Shown: one piece after another, positions 20,481-29,523 of the stretch
Position numbering within the stretch: position 1 is the first letter of the stretch
Layout of the letters: every line of letters begins with the position of its first letter
DNA from: Chitinophagaceae bacterium
Lineage (GTDB): Bacteria > Bacteroidota > Bacteroidia > Chitinophagales > Chitinophagaceae
DNA length: 64,000 nucleotides
Assembly: GCA_016721385.1 (NCBI GenBank)
Contig: JADKIE010000001.1
Location: 186,001-250,000 of the forward strand
Direction of reading: 5' to 3'
The notes under the pieces: model-generated
Told to the model about the DNA's origin: nothing
The model's database searches: none
Seen by the model: the letters and a program-made list of their open reading frames with translations, nothing else
Made by a program: the position numbers and the translations under genes

Positions 20481-20924
20481 TTAGTTTTCCCAAGGAGCTT
20501 TACCATCAACAGTTAAACCCATACTACGGGCTGTACCTGCAATCATGCTCATTGCGCTATTTAATGAAAATGCGTTTAAATCTGCCATTTTATCTTTGGC
20601 AATTTCTTCTACCTGTGCCCAGGTAACTTTACCTACTTTGTTACGGTTAGGTTCTTTACTACCGCTGGTAACTTTAGCCGCTTCCAATAATTGAACCGGA
20701 GCAGGAGCTGTTTTTAATACAAAGTCGAATGATTTGTCGGCGTATACCGTAATTAATACAGGTACTACTTTGCCTTGTTTTTCTTGAGTTCTTGCATTAA
20801 ACTGCTTACAGAACTCCATGATGTTGATACCTTTTGAACCCAACGCAGGGCCAATTGGCGGAGCTGGATTGGCTTGTCCTCCTTTACATTGGAGTTTTAC
20901 ATAGCCAGTGATTTCTTTAGCCAT
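20481..20924 (-). CDS. rplK: 50S ribosomal protein L11
   Basis: 147 aa and intact. N-terminal CKGGQANPAPPIGPALGSKGINIMEFCKQFNA with the proline-rich loop that contacts the GTPase-associated rRNA region; C-terminal domain includes GTARSMGLTVDG. L11 binds 23S rRNA helices 43-44 and is needed for RelA sensing of uncharged tRNA. First gene of the rplKAJL operon, with its own promoter 100 bp upstream. Confidence 0.97.
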   Translation of the reverse strand: MAKEITGYVKLQCKGGQANPAPPIGPALGSKGINIMEFCKQFNARTQEKQGKVVPVLITVYADKSFDFVLKTAPAPVQLLEAAKVTSGSKEPNRNKVGKVTWAQVEEIAKDKMADLNAFSLNSAMSMIAGTARSMGLTVDGKAPWEN

Positions 20925-21023
20925 TTTTTACTTTTTTTGGTGATAACGTTCTGATAATCTTATCAAAACTCCCAATTCAATAAACTCTATTTCCTTTGGC
21001 TAAAAAAGAACTATTTGGGGCGG

Positions 21024-21031
21024 CAAAGGTA
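21024..21031 (-). promoter_or_regulatory. promoter of the rplK operon
   Basis: TACCTTTG followed by CCGCCCCAAA on the minus strand, 100 bp upstream of rplK and just past the nusG terminator. Same class as the rpoB and tRNA-tuf promoters. Confidence 0.75.
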
Positions 21032-21063
21032 ATGTTAATTTTAGAAAAGATGAAATATATAAT

Positions 21064-21094
21064 AAAAAAATCCCACAAATTGTGGGATTTTTTT
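21064..21094 (-). terminator. terminator of secE-nusG
   Basis: TCCCACA / TGTGGGA stem with a 3-nt loop, flanked by seven A and seven T, 24 bp past the nusG stop. Confidence 0.88.
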
Positions 21095-21117
21095 ATTGAT
21101 ATCGTTTATAGTATTAA

Positions 21118-21726
21118 TTAAGATATTTTTTCTACCTGCATATAGCTTAACTCTACAGGAGTTGCTCTGCCAAATATTTTAACCTGTACTTTTAATTTTT
21201 TCTTTTCGTCGTTTACTTCTTCAATTACGCCATTGAAGTCATTAAATGGTCCGTCAATAATTTTGATGGTTTCGCCAATAATAAATGGCTCACTCATGGT
21301 CATTCCACCGGCATCACTCATTTCATCTACTTTACCCAACATCTTATTAACCTCTGCTTTACGCAATGATATAATATTGCCCTTACTGCCTTTTCCATCT
21401 GTTAAAAAGTGCATTACATTGCTAACATTGCTCATGCTTTGAATCATATCATCATGTAATTTGCCATCGGCTACTTCAATCATGATATACCCTGGATAAA
21501 AGTTCCTTTCCCTCATCACTTTTTTACCATTGGCTACTTTGTACACCTTTTCTACAGGTAAAAAAACCTGTTTTACAATATTGCTCCAGCCGTTGCGTAC
21601 AATATCCTTATCAAGGTATTCCTTTACTTTACGCTCTTTGCCACTTACCACACGAAGCACATACCATTTACTTTCTTTTTCCGGTTTTTCAACCTTTTCC
21701 ACAACTGGTGTTGTTATTTCTTCCAT
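21118..21726 (-). CDS. nusG: transcription termination/antitermination protein NusG
   Basis: 202 aa. NGN domain with KWYVLRVVSGKERKVKEYL (residues 20-38) and FYPGYIMIEV (about 77-86); C-terminal KOW motif GETIKIIDGPFNDFNGVIEEVNDEKKKLKV (about 150-180). The N-terminal acidic tail is longer than in E. coli. NusG binds RNA polymerase and couples it to the ribosome or Rho. Follows secE with 8 bp between them. Intact. Confidence 0.96.
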   Translation of the reverse strand: MEEITTPVVEKVEKPEKESKWYVLRVVSGKERKVKEYLDKDIVRNGWSNIVKQVFLPVEKVYKVANGKKVMRERNFYPGYIMIEVADGKLHDDMIQSMSNVSNVMHFLTDGKGSKGNIISLRKAEVNKMLGKVDEMSDAGGMTMSEPFIIGETIKIIDGPFNDFNGVIEEVNDEKKKLKVQVKIFGRATPVELSYMQVEKIS

Positions 21727-21734
21727 AATTATTC

Positions 21735-21929
21735 TTAATTAAATAAAGAGTAAATAAATTTCAACGAACCATTGGCAATAAAATCCATTACCCAAACTAC
21801 TCCGGTAATTACCAAAGTAGCGCCAATTACTATCATAGTAGATTGAGTTAACTGATCCCAATTAGGCCAGGTAACTTTTTCCATCAATTCTTTATAAGAA
21901 TCTTTGAAGTATGTACTTAATTTATGCAT
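21735..21929 (-). CDS. secE: preprotein translocase subunit SecE
   Basis: 64 aa, one C-terminal membrane helix (MIVIGATLVITGVVWVMDFIA) preceded by the amphipathic YKELMEKVTWPNWDQL segment that is diagnostic of SecE. It stabilises SecY in the Sec channel. It lies between tRNA-Trp and nusG in the conserved order. Confidence 0.95.
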   Translation of the reverse strand: MHKLSTYFKDSYKELMEKVTWPNWDQLTQSTMIVIGATLVITGVVWVMDFIANGSLKFIYSLFN

Positions 21930-22007
21930 AATTTCAATTGTATTAATCCTAAATTGATTAATTAGTTAATAAGTTTAAATATTTAAACAAATTACCCATT
22001 AAGTTAG

Positions 22008-22078
22008 CACGGGCACTAGGATTCGAACCCAGATCAAAGGTTTTGGAGACCCGTATGCTACCGTTGCACCATGCCCGT
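22008..22078 (-). tRNA. tRNA-Trp (anticodon CCA)
   Basis: 71-nt cloverleaf. Acceptor ACGGGCA/TGCCCGT with discriminator G, T-arm CTGGG-TTCGAAT-CCTAG, anticodon loop CTCCAAA. Located between tuf and secE, a common arrangement in bacteria. Confidence 0.93.
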
Positions 22079-22080
22079 TT

Positions 22081-22180
22081 TTAGTATTTACTATAAAGTA
22101 CAAAGTACCTAGATGTTAAACCTAAGTACTTTGTAAAGATATAAATACTGTTTTATACTTTGTACTAAATACTTAGTACT
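22081..22180. repeat. TACTTTGTA inverted and direct repeats
   Basis: The 107 bp between tuf and tRNA-Trp contain three copies of TACTTTGTA or its complement TACAAAGTA, plus TACTTAGTACT. They could fold into alternate hairpins, or act as spare promoter boxes for tRNA-Trp; neither can be chosen from sequence. Confidence 0.5.
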
Positions 22181-22185
22181 CCATA

Positions 22186-23373
22186 TTATTTTACAATTTC
22201 AGTAACCTGACCAGCACCTACTGTACGGCCACCTTCTCTAATCGCAAATTTTAAACCTTTTTCCATTGCGATTGGTTGAATTAACGTAACATTCAAAGAA
22301 GTGTTATCGCCAGGCATAACCATTTCTGTACCAGCATTTAAAGTAACTTCACCCGTTACGTCTGTAGTACGGAAATAAAACTGAGGACGGTATTTGTTAA
22401 AGAATGGAGTATGACGTCCACCTTCTTCTTTACTTAATACATAAACCTCGCCTTTAAATTCGGTATGCGGAGTTATAGAACCTGGTTTGCAAAGTACCAT
22501 ACCACGACGGATTTGAGTTTTTTCAATACCACGTAATAATAAACCTGCGTTATCACCAGCTTCACCTTCATCCAATAATTTCTTAAACATTTCCACACCT
22601 GTACAAGTTGTAGCTAATGGTTTTTCCATTAAACCTACAATCTCCATGGCTTCACCTACTTTAATTTTACCTCTTTCAATACGGCCTGTAGCAACAGTAC
22701 CACGACCAGTGATTGAGAATACGTCCTCAACACTCATCAAGAAAGGCATATCAACTAAACGTGGAGGCAATGGAATGTAGCTATCAACAGCATCCATTAA
22801 TTCATTGATCTTAGCGATCCATTTTTCTTCACCAGCTAAAGCACCAGTTGCAGAACCTTGGATGATTGGAGTGTTATCGCCATCGAAACCGTAAGAAGTT
22901 AACAACTCACGAATTTCCATTTCAACTAATTCTAATAATTCAGGATCATCTACCAAATCAACTTTGTTCATAAAAACAACGATTTGAGGTACACCTACCT
23001 GACGAGCCAACAAGATGTGCTCTTTAGTTTGTGGCATCGGACCATCAGTTGCAGCTACTACTAAAATAGCACCGTCCATTTGAGCAGCACCGGTAATCAT
23101 GTTTTTAACGTAGTCAGCATGTCCCGGACAGTCAACGTGTGCATAATGACGAGTAGCAGTAGCATACTCTACGTGTGCAGTATTAATGGTGATACCTCTT
23201 TCTTTCTCCTCTGGAGCTCCATCGATATCATCGTAATTTTTTTTCTCCGCCAAACCTCTTTTTGACAAAACATCGGTTATAGCGGCTGTAAGTGTTGTTT
23301 TACCGTGATCCACGTGACCAATTGTACCAACGTTTAAATGGGGTTTATCCCTTTTGAAAGATTCTTTTGCCAT
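22186..23373 (-). CDS. tuf: elongation factor Tu
   Basis: 395 aa and intact. G1 motif GHVDHGKTT (residues 19-27), G2 RGITINTAHVEY, G3 DCPGHADY, G4 NKVD; domains 2 and 3 follow, ending GRTVGAGQVTEIVK. It delivers aminoacyl-tRNA to the ribosome. It follows four tRNA genes, matching the thrU-tyrU-glyT-thrT-tufB order known from E. coli, so it is probably cotranscribed with them. Confidence 0.98.
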   Translation of the reverse strand: MAKESFKRDKPHLNVGTIGHVDHGKTTLTAAITDVLSKRGLAEKKNYDDIDGAPEEKERGITINTAHVEYATATRHYAHVDCPGHADYVKNMITGAAQMDGAILVVAATDGPMPQTKEHILLARQVGVPQIVVFMNKVDLVDDPELLELVEMEIRELLTSYGFDGDNTPIIQGSATGALAGEEKWIAKINELMDAVDSYIPLPPRLVDMPFLMSVEDVFSITGRGTVATGRIERGKIKVGEAMEIVGLMEKPLATTCTGVEMFKKLLDEGEAGDNAGLLLRGIEKTQIRRGMVLCKPGSITPHTEFKGEVYVLSKEEGGRHTPFFNKYRPQFYFRTTDVTGEVTLNAGTEMVMPGDNTSLNVTLIQPIAMEKGLKFAIREGGRTVGAGQVTEIVK

Positions 23374-23487
23374 TGTTTTAATTTTTGTATTGTTTTGAAA
23401 TTGGTTTTCGTTTAAAGTCTGTAAACCATTGACTGTTTTATTTTAGAGTTAATCCCCTTTGGATGATTAACTTTTTTATTTTTTTTG

Positions 23488-23559
23488 AGCCATAGGTGAG
23501 AATCGAACTCACGACCCCTTCCCTACCAAGGAAGTGCTCTACCCCTGAGCTACCACGGC
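23488..23559 (-). tRNA. tRNA-Thr (anticodon GGT)
   Basis: Acceptor GCCGTGG/CTATGGC with two G-U pairs, anticodon stem CTTCC/GGAAG enclosing TTGGTAG, T-arm GTGAG-TTCGATT-CTCAC. Fourth tRNA of the tuf operon. Confidence 0.94.
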
Positions 23560-23613
23560 TTGTAGCAAACCCCGACAGCGGTTTTAACCCTGTCGGTGGT
23601 TGCAGAGCACTTG

Positions 23614-23686
23614 AGCGGAAGACCGGGCTCGAACCGGCCACCTGAAGCTTGGAAGGCTACCGCTCTACCAAATGAGCTACTTCCGC
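23614..23686 (-). tRNA. tRNA-Gly (anticodon TCC)
   Basis: Acceptor GCGGAAG/CTTCCGC, D-arm GCTC..GAGC, anticodon loop CTTCCAA, T-arm CCGG-TTCGAGC-CCGG. Third tRNA of the tuf operon. Confidence 0.94.
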
Positions 23687-23726
23687 TAATTAATTAGTAA
23701 ATATTTCTTACTAATTCAAAGAACTG

Positions 23727-23809
<83 letters not shown>

Positions 23810-23817
23810 TAAAACCG

Positions 23818-23889
23818 AGCCGAGGAAGGAGTCGAACCCACGACCTGCTGATTACAAATCAGCTGCTCTACCAACTGAGCTACCTCGGC
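23818..23889 (-). tRNA. tRNA-Thr (anticodon TGT)
   Basis: Acceptor GCCGAGG/CCTCGGC, D-arm GCTC..GAGC, anticodon stem GCTGA/TCAGC around TTTGTAA. The T-stem has a mismatch (GTGGG/CTCCT). First tRNA after the operon promoter. Confidence 0.93.
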
Positions 23890-23954
23890 TTATTTTTTAC
23901 TATTTTAAGAACTTAAAAAACAAGGCAAAGCAATGCACCCTATTTTTTGGACGG

Positions 23955-23962
23955 CAAAGGTA
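23955..23962 (-). promoter_or_regulatory. promoter of the tRNA-tuf operon
   Basis: TACCTTTG followed by CCGTCC on the minus strand, about 65 bp upstream of the first tRNA. Identical over 14 bases to the rpoB promoter. Confidence 0.78.
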
Positions 23963-24033
23963 AGTGAAAAATATTAATAGAAAAAGTTTGTAAATAAAAG
24001 TTTTTATATTTTTTCAACATTTTTCCTGTAAAC

Positions 24034-24062
24034 AAAAGCCTCTCAAATTTGAGAGGCTTTTG
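24034..24062 (-). terminator. terminator of the hpf gene
   Basis: Perfect palindrome AAAAGCCTCTCAAATTTGAG and its complement, 20 bp past the hpf stop, with a short T run. Confidence 0.82.
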
Positions 24063-24081
24063 AAATGTTTTAAAACCTATA

Positions 24082-24381
24082 TTAAGCGGCCATTTTGGCT
24101 TTTTTTCTTTTTATTTGAGTTATAACGGAATCTAACGCCGTATCAAAACTTTCTTCAAACGATTTGGAGGTTTGTTTTACAAAAAAATTATATCCCGGAA
24201 CATGTACTTTAATTTCGGCAATTTTGTCTTTAATGGTGTGTACTACATTATCTAACTTTAAATACACATCCACTTTTGTAATTCTTTCGTGAAACTGAGT
24301 TAACTTAGACGTCTTTTTTTCAATATAATCTACCAATTTTGAATCTGCATCGAAATGTACTGTTTGAATGTTTACGTTCAT
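24082..24381 (-). CDS. hpf: ribosome hibernation-promoting factor (short HPF/RaiA)
   Basis: 99 aa short-form HPF. It has the beta-alpha-beta-beta-beta-alpha layout: MNVNIQTVHFDADSKLVDYIEKKTSKLTQF, central strands KVDVYLKLDNVV and IAEIKVHVPGYNFFVKQ, then a basic helix ITQIKRKKAKM. It binds the 30S decoding centre and inactivates ribosomes in stationary phase. Last of an rpsU-xerC-hpf run on the same strand. No long-form C-terminal domain. Confidence 0.9.
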   Translation of the reverse strand: MNVNIQTVHFDADSKLVDYIEKKTSKLTQFHERITKVDVYLKLDNVVHTIKDKIAEIKVHVPGYNFFVKQTSKSFEESFDTALDSVITQIKRKKAKMAA

Positions 24382-24644
24382 AGTAATCTAAATTTAATCT
24401 GTGAAAAATAATGTAAAAAAATTAATGTAAATTATAATATCATAGGCAAATTTGTAGTTGTAGATACTGTGCTTTTTTATGTAATGAAGTTAACATTACT
24501 AACGGATTTTGCAAAATAAAATTTTATAATACAGGTATTTATTTTATAAACGGCAAGCGCTTCAATAGATTACGTTTTTTTGAAAAGATTGCCTGTTTCA
24601 TCGTATGTAGTTTAACTACTACTCACGGCTAAATATTGAAAGCC
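24382..24644. other. intergenic region between xerC and hpf
   Basis: 263 bp, AT-rich. A small inverted repeat (GTAGTTTAACTAC) lies near 24608. I see no ORF, tRNA or clear promoter. Confidence 0.5.
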
Positions 24645-25547
24645 CTAGGCTTTAGGGTGTGCTTTTTTATGAATATCTTTTAATTTTTCTATTGTGTTAT
24701 GTGTATATATTTGAGTAGCTGCCAGACTGCTATGGCCTAGTAATTCTTTTACTGCATTTAAATCGGCTCCGTTATTCATTAAATGTGTTGCAAATGTGTG
24801 TCTGAGCACATGAGGGCTTCTTTTCTTTAATGTTGTTACAAGAGTTAGGTATTTTTTAACTACATTATACAAATACTTGGGGTAAAGTTTTTTGCCTTTT
24901 TCGTTTACCAGTAAAACGCCTGCATCTACTACTTTAATATTTTTCATTTTAGCAATAACATATTCGTCTGCAATAGTTATTACTTCTTTACTTACCGGAA
25001 TTATTCTTTCCTTATTACCTTTCCCTAACACTTTTATTGAGCTATTGTATTTATCAATCTGTGATTCTTTCAGTTCCAGCAACTCTGCTCTACGCATTCC
25101 GGTATTGTACAGTAACTGCAAAATCAGTCTGTCTGTTTTTCCAGCCCATGTATCCGGAAAATCTACATAACTAAACAATGTATTGGTATCTTTTTCTTCG
25201 ATAAAACTTGGTAAGCGTTTATTAACTTTTGGTGAAACTACTATAGCCATTGGGCTTACCGTAATAGTTTGCTGCTTTAACTGATATTTAAAAAACGATT
25301 TTAACGATGATATTTTACGGTTAATTGATTTTGCCTGCAAGCCTTGCTCTTTTAACTGAGCCAGCCAACTGCGGATAAATGAAGGCTTTATTTCAGATAG
25401 ATTATTGGTAGCAAACTGTATTTGCAAATAATCGAAGAACGCTAGTAAATCGGTTTGATACGATAAAACAGTATGCTGAGAGTATCTTTTTTGGAATTGC
25501 AGATACTGAATAAATTGGTGTAAATGTGCTTGATGAGTTATGGACAT
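24645..25547 (-). CDS. xerC: tyrosine recombinase XerC/XerD
   Basis: 300 aa, full length. The N-terminal SAM-like domain (1-100) is followed by the catalytic domain with R152 (TGMRRAEL), K176, H246 and R249 (HVLRH), H272 (GHSS) and nucleophile Y281 (QIYTH), all present. It resolves chromosome dimers at dif. XerC and XerD cannot be told apart with certainty from sequence alone. It begins directly after the T run of a hairpin downstream of rpsU, and lies upstream of hpf. Confidence 0.9.
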   Translation of the reverse strand: MSITHQAHLHQFIQYLQFQKRYSQHTVLSYQTDLLAFFDYLQIQFATNNLSEIKPSFIRSWLAQLKEQGLQAKSINRKISSLKSFFKYQLKQQTITVSPMAIVVSPKVNKRLPSFIEEKDTNTLFSYVDFPDTWAGKTDRLILQLLYNTGMRRAELLELKESQIDKYNSSIKVLGKGNKERIIPVSKEVITIADEYVIAKMKNIKVVDAGVLLVNEKGKKLYPKYLYNVVKKYLTLVTTLKKRSPHVLRHTFATHLMNNGADLNAVKELLGHSSLAATQIYTHNTIEKLKDIHKKAHPKA

Positions 25548-25590
25548 AAAAAAACTGATACCTAAAGTTACATTAACCCGATATCAGTTG
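25548..25590 (-). terminator. hairpin between rpsU and xerC
   Basis: AACTGATA / TATCAGTT stem with a long loop and TTTTTTT on the minus strand; the T run ends exactly at the xerC ATG. Confidence 0.65.
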
Positions 25591-25612
25591 AATATTTTGT
25601 AGTAAAAACTAA

Positions 25613-25807
25613 TTAGTCAAATTTACCGGCAGCCAATTGTTGCTTATATACAGCTTTTAACACCTCTGTTCTTCTACGAACAGAAGGCTTTGTAAAAGAT
25701 TGCCTATCTCTTAATTGTAATAAAGTTTTACTTTTTTCGAACTTTTTTTTATACTTTTTAAGTGCTTTGTCGATGTTTTCGCAATCTTTAGAATCAATAA
25801 TTAACAT
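25613..25807 (-). CDS. rpsU: 30S ribosomal protein S21
   Basis: 64 aa. It shows the typical IDSKDCENIDKALKKYKKKFEKSKTLLQLRDRQSFTKPSVRRRTE, with basic C-terminal half. S21 helps 30S subunits initiate and lies near the anti-Shine-Dalgarno. It has a TATCTTTG promoter 32 bp upstream, divergent from ribE. Confidence 0.95.
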   Translation of the reverse strand: MLIIDSKDCENIDKALKKYKKKFEKSKTLLQLRDRQSFTKPSVRRRTEVLKAVYKQQLAAGKFD

Positions 25808-25838
25808 AATTTATACCCCTTTAATGTGATTTGGGGTG

Positions 25839-25846
25839 CAAAGATA
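25839..25846 (-). promoter_or_regulatory. promoter of rpsU
   Basis: TATCTTTG then CACCCCAAA on the minus strand; the C-rich start matches the other translation-gene promoters in this window. Confidence 0.7.
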
Positions 25847-25878
25847 AGGATTATTGAATATTTTTATTGAATATTTAA

Positions 25879-25886
25879 TATTTTTG
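25879..25886 (+). promoter_or_regulatory. promoter of ribE
   Basis: TATTTTTG lies 30 bp upstream of the ribE ATG; a TTG is 22 bp further upstream (25854-25856). Confidence 0.5.
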
Positions 25887-25916
25887 CAAACTATTTTTAG
25901 GCTAGATATTTGCCAA

Positions 25917-26513
25917 ATGTTTACAGGCATTATTGAAAGTATTAGGCAAATTGTTGGTATTGAGCCAAATGGCAGCAATATTTCACTTTGGGTAAAATCA
26001 GCTATAAGTAGTCAATTAAAAGTTGACCAAAGTGTTTGCCACAATGGTATTTGCCTTACCGTTGAAGAAGTTAATGGAGATACACACAAGGTGACTGCTA
26101 TAGAAGAAACCATCAAAAAGACCAATTTAAACAAATTAAAAATTAGTGATGTAATCAATTTAGAAAGATGTTTACCCGTAAATGGCAGGTTTGACGGACA
26201 TATTGTACAAGGCCATGTAGATTGTGTAGCAAATTGTACAAATGTTACCGAAAAAGATGGCAGTTGGGAATACACTTTTGAATTTGATGAACAATTTAGC
26301 TTATTAATCATTGAAAAAGGCTCTGTAAGTTTAAATGGCATTAGCTTAACTGCTTTTAACGTAACAAAAAACCGTTTTAGTGTTGCCATCATTCCATATA
26401 CCTATATGCATACTAATATTTGTAACATACACATTGGCGATTTAGTAAATATTGAGTGGGATATTTTGGGAAAATATATTACCAGAAAGTTAGAATTATT
26501 AAATACGCCTTAG
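25917..26513 (+). CDS. ribE: riboflavin synthase, alpha chain
   Basis: 198 aa from ATG 25917 (MFTGIIESIRQIVGIE), the family's invariant start. Two similar lumazine-binding halves: GICLTVEEV in the first and GHVDCVANCTNV with SLNGISLTAF in the second. The enzyme dismutates two molecules of 6,7-dimethyl-8-ribityllumazine into riboflavin and a pyrimidine. An upstream in-frame ATG at 25854 is unlikely because it precedes the promoter box. Its end overlaps the convergent acyltransferase by 15 bp. Confidence 0.95.
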   Translation: MFTGIIESIRQIVGIEPNGSNISLWVKSAISSQLKVDQSVCHNGICLTVEEVNGDTHKVTAIEETIKKTNLNKLKISDVINLERCLPVNGRFDGHIVQGHVDCVANCTNVTEKDGSWEYTFEFDEQFSLLIIEKGSVSLNGISLTAFNVTKNRFSVAIIPYTYMHTNICNIHIGDLVNIEWDILGKYITRKLELLNTP

Positions 26514-27604
26514 TTTATCTTTTAGTTTTAAAAATGGTTTTTCTATATACCTATAACTAAAGGATGCAATTATAAACGTAATTATCAAAAGAATAAATGT
26601 AGATAATAATGGATGTAAAATAATACCGCTTTTTTTAAACCCTATTGTTCCAAATGAAATAACAAAACCATGATAACAATATAATCCATAAGATATTTTT
26701 CCAGTATAAACAACCAATTTCTTGTTGGCTAAATTAAAGATTGAATTTATATTAAACAGCTGATCTGCTACCAATAAACAACAATGTATTATAAAAAGCA
26801 TACGCATAATTACATATAATATATTATTGGCAATGCCGTTACACATTTTATCAAGAAAGAAATACGCTACAAAGAACAGTGGTATAAAAAAATAAAATAT
26901 TAAACTCTGTTTCCAATTAAACGATCTTACAAACTGAATTATTTTATTATTTTGCTTTATTGAATATGCTAAGTAAGCTCCAGCCATCATTTCATTTAAA
27001 TACGTAAGTGAGTGAAAGTAAACATGCATATTTGTATATGCTGCATAAAAGTTAAACCAAATACTTATAACGGCAAATGTTAAAATAATCCATTTTATTT
27101 TTTTGTAAAAAAAAGTAAACTTAGCCCCCAAACAATATAAAACTGCTCTTCAACCGATAGCGTCCATAATTGTTGTAAGAAAAATACATGGCCTTCTGAA
27201 TAAAAATTTGATACAAAGAAAAGATACCAGGCTGCCGGTGGCAAAGTTATTGTCTCTCCCATCTGATTTGCTAATAACCTTATGAATACAAAAGAGACAA
27301 GCATAAGTAAATAATAAAGTGGCCAAATTCTTAATGCTCTTCGAATAAAGTAATTTTTAAACGAAAAATTACCATTTTTTTCAACTTCATTAAAAGCTAA
27401 AAATGTAATTAAAAATGAAGAGAGCACAAAAAACAAATCGATACTAAGATATAAGTTAGAATAGAAGAATGTAGAAATTTGAGCGATAAGACTTTGCCCA
27501 AAATGAGGTTTATACGCATGATAAAAAAATATGCATACAATACCAATTCCACGAATAGCATCTAATTGAGGATAATAATATTTATTTTCTCTTTCAATAT
27601 TCAT
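26499..27604 (-). CDS. acyltransferase family 3 membrane protein (one frameshift)
   Basis: About 368 aa over two frames. It begins YYPQLDAIRGIGIVCIFFYHAY, the OafA-type signature with catalytic histidine, followed by many membrane helices; LWTLSVEEQFYI is the conserved motif near residue 150. One T is missing from the T run near 27110 (LLFFYKKIKW). It probably O-acylates a cell-surface sugar. It starts 5 bp after the hscA stop, so may be cotranscribed, though the functional link is unclear. Confidence 0.85.
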
Positions 27605-27609
27605 ATTGC

Positions 27610-29445
27610 TTAAATCTTTTTGCCACTCATTGCACTATTCACGGCTAAATCCATCACCCTTTCGGCATATGGTTTTGATATGGCATTTAATTCCTCCATT
27701 TTTAGTTGAATTAAATTTTTGTCTCCCATGCTTAATGAAAGTTGAAGCGCTTGTAAAGCTTCCGAAGTACTCAATAACTCTTGCTGCGACAAATAGTGTA
27801 TATTTTTTTGAATAAACCCTTCTGTAGTGTTTAATAATTGTTCGGCTTCTGTTGTAGCTTCTACCAATGCTCTGATAGTAATATCTTCTTTTGCATTTTT
27901 AATGGAATCTTGCAACATTTTTTCTACGTCTTCATCCGATAAATTTTGCTGTGGTTTTACCAATATTTCTTGTGCTACACCACTCCTGAGTTCTTTTGCC
28001 GAAACTTTTAATATACCGTCTGCATTAATCAAAAAAGCAATATCTACTTTAGCAAACCCAGCAGGCATATTTGGTATCCCTTTTAAAATAAATTCGTCTA
28101 ATTTTCTATTATCTTTTACCAAATCTCTTTCACCCTGATACAACGAAATTACGATACCCGATTGCCCGTCCTTTTGTGTAGTGTATTGCCTTGATGCTCT
28201 TGCCGGAATTTTTGTATTTCGTGGCAGCAGCACATCCATTAAGCCTCCTGCTGTTTCTAACCCTAATGATAATGGCGTAATGTCCAGCAACAATACATCT
28301 TTAGTGTTGCCAGCTAATATATCGGCCTGTATGGCTGCACCTAAAGCTACAACTTCATCGGGATTTACTTTATCATTAACCTTCTTTCCAAAAAAATCAG
28401 TAACCTCTTTTTTAATAACGGGCGAACGAGTGCTTCCTCCAACCATTATTATTTCATCGATTTGATGAATAGTTAAATCTGCATCTTTAAGTGCTTTTTT
28501 ACTACACTCAAGTGTTTTATTTAAAATTGGTTTTATTATTGTTTCTAATTCAGGCAAAGAAAGTGCCAAAATAATTCCATTAATTTCAACCATAAAATTA
28601 TCCGTATCACTTAAAATTTTTTTTGCTTTTTCTGCTAATACTCTTAACTGCTGTTGCGATATGTTTGCGGTTTCTTTAAATTTACTCAGCCAATACTGTA
28701 CTATTCCATTGTCAATATCATCGCCTCCTAAAAACGTATCGCCATTGGTTGACAGTACTTCAAAAATTCCGTTATGTATTTTAAGGATAGATATATCAAA
28801 AGTACCACCACCTAAATCGTACACTGCAATTATTTTTTCTTCCTCATTACTCAAACCAAATCCGTAGGCAAGGCTTGCAGCTGTTGGCTCATTAATAATC
28901 CGTAAAACATCTAAACCTGCTAATTTACCGGCATCTCTTGTAGCCTGACGTTGGGCATCGTTAAAATATGCTGGTACAGTTATTACTGCTTTATTTACCG
29001 GAGTTTTTAAAATGTGCTCTGCCGATTTTTTTAATTCTTTTAAAATTAGCGAAGACAATTCTGTTGCAGAATAAAAATTATTATTCACTTTTACTTTAAC
29101 CAGTTTATCGTCTTCATCAATTATTTGATACGAAAAATTTTTGATGCCATCCCTGATATCATTATATGTTTTTCCCATTAATCTTTTTGCAGAAAAAATG
29201 GTTTGAGCAGGGTTACTTATCAAGTACTCTTTTGCTTTTTCTCCTACAACAACTTCATTTGAATTTCCAAAGTAAATTACCGATGGCACTAATGAAGAGC
29301 TGTCGTGTTCTTTTATTGCAATTAGCTTTTTACTTTCCGGATGAATAATTGCCACAAGGCTATTTGTTGTGCCCAAATCTATCCCAACAATAACTTCATT
29401 TTGTTGTAAACTACCTGTTGCTATATTAATAGCTATTTTAGCCAT
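27610..29445 (-). CDS. hscA: Hsp70-type chaperone HscA
   Basis: 611 aa from MAKIAINIATGSLQQNE (ATG 29445); a start six codons earlier is possible. VGIDLGTTNS is the phosphate-1 loop, AVITVPAYFNDAQRQATRDAG and YDLGGGTFDISIL follow, and MVGGSTRSP closes the ATPase; the substrate domain is shorter than in DnaK and lacks the acidic C-terminal tail. The N-terminal extension and the domain length fit HscA, which helps transfer Fe-S clusters from IscU. No hscB or isc genes are in the window, so specialised Hsp70 is the safe call. Confidence 0.82.
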   Translation of the reverse strand: MAKIAINIATGSLQQNEVIVGIDLGTTNSLVAIIHPESKKLIAIKEHDSSSLVPSVIYFGNSNEVVVGEKAKEYLISNPAQTIFSAKRLMGKTYNDIRDGIKNFSYQIIDEDDKLVKVKVNNNFYSATELSSLILKELKKSAEHILKTPVNKAVITVPAYFNDAQRQATRDAGKLAGLDVLRIINEPTAASLAYGFGLSNEEEKIIAVYDLGGGTFDISILKIHNGIFEVLSTNGDTFLGGDDIDNGIVQYWLSKFKETANISQQQLRVLAEKAKKILSDTDNFMVEINGIILALSLPELETIIKPILNKTLECSKKALKDADLTIHQIDEIIMVGGSTRSPVIKKEVTDFFGKKVNDKVNPDEVVALGAAIQADILAGNTKDVLLLDITPLSLGLETAGGLMDVLLPRNTKIPARASRQYTTQKDGQSGIVISLYQGERDLVKDNRKLDEFILKGIPNMPAGFAKVDIAFLINADGILKVSAKELRSGVAQEILVKPQQNLSDEDVEKMLQDSIKNAKEDITIRALVEATTEAEQLLNTTEGFIQKNIHYLSQQELLSTSEALQALQLSLSMGDKNLIQLKMEELNAISKPYAERVMDLAVNSAMSGKKI

Positions 29446-29474
29446 GTATTCTATTTTTGGCAAAAGTACTAAAT

Positions 29475-29505
29475 AAAAAAAGGCTGTTGAAGTTCAACAG
29501 CCTTA
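29475..29505 (-). terminator. terminator of the porU2-like gene
   Basis: AAGGCTGTTGAA / TTCAACAGCCTT palindrome followed by TTTTTTT on the minus strand, 20 bp past the stop. Confidence 0.85.
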
Positions 29506-29523
29506 GTATCAATAATTTTCCGC

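Noticed and set aside
23438..23641. 67-aa ORF on the minus strand
   Set aside because: It lies across tRNA-Thr and tRNA-Gly; its RSSGVEHFLG-like text is a translated tRNA, not a protein.
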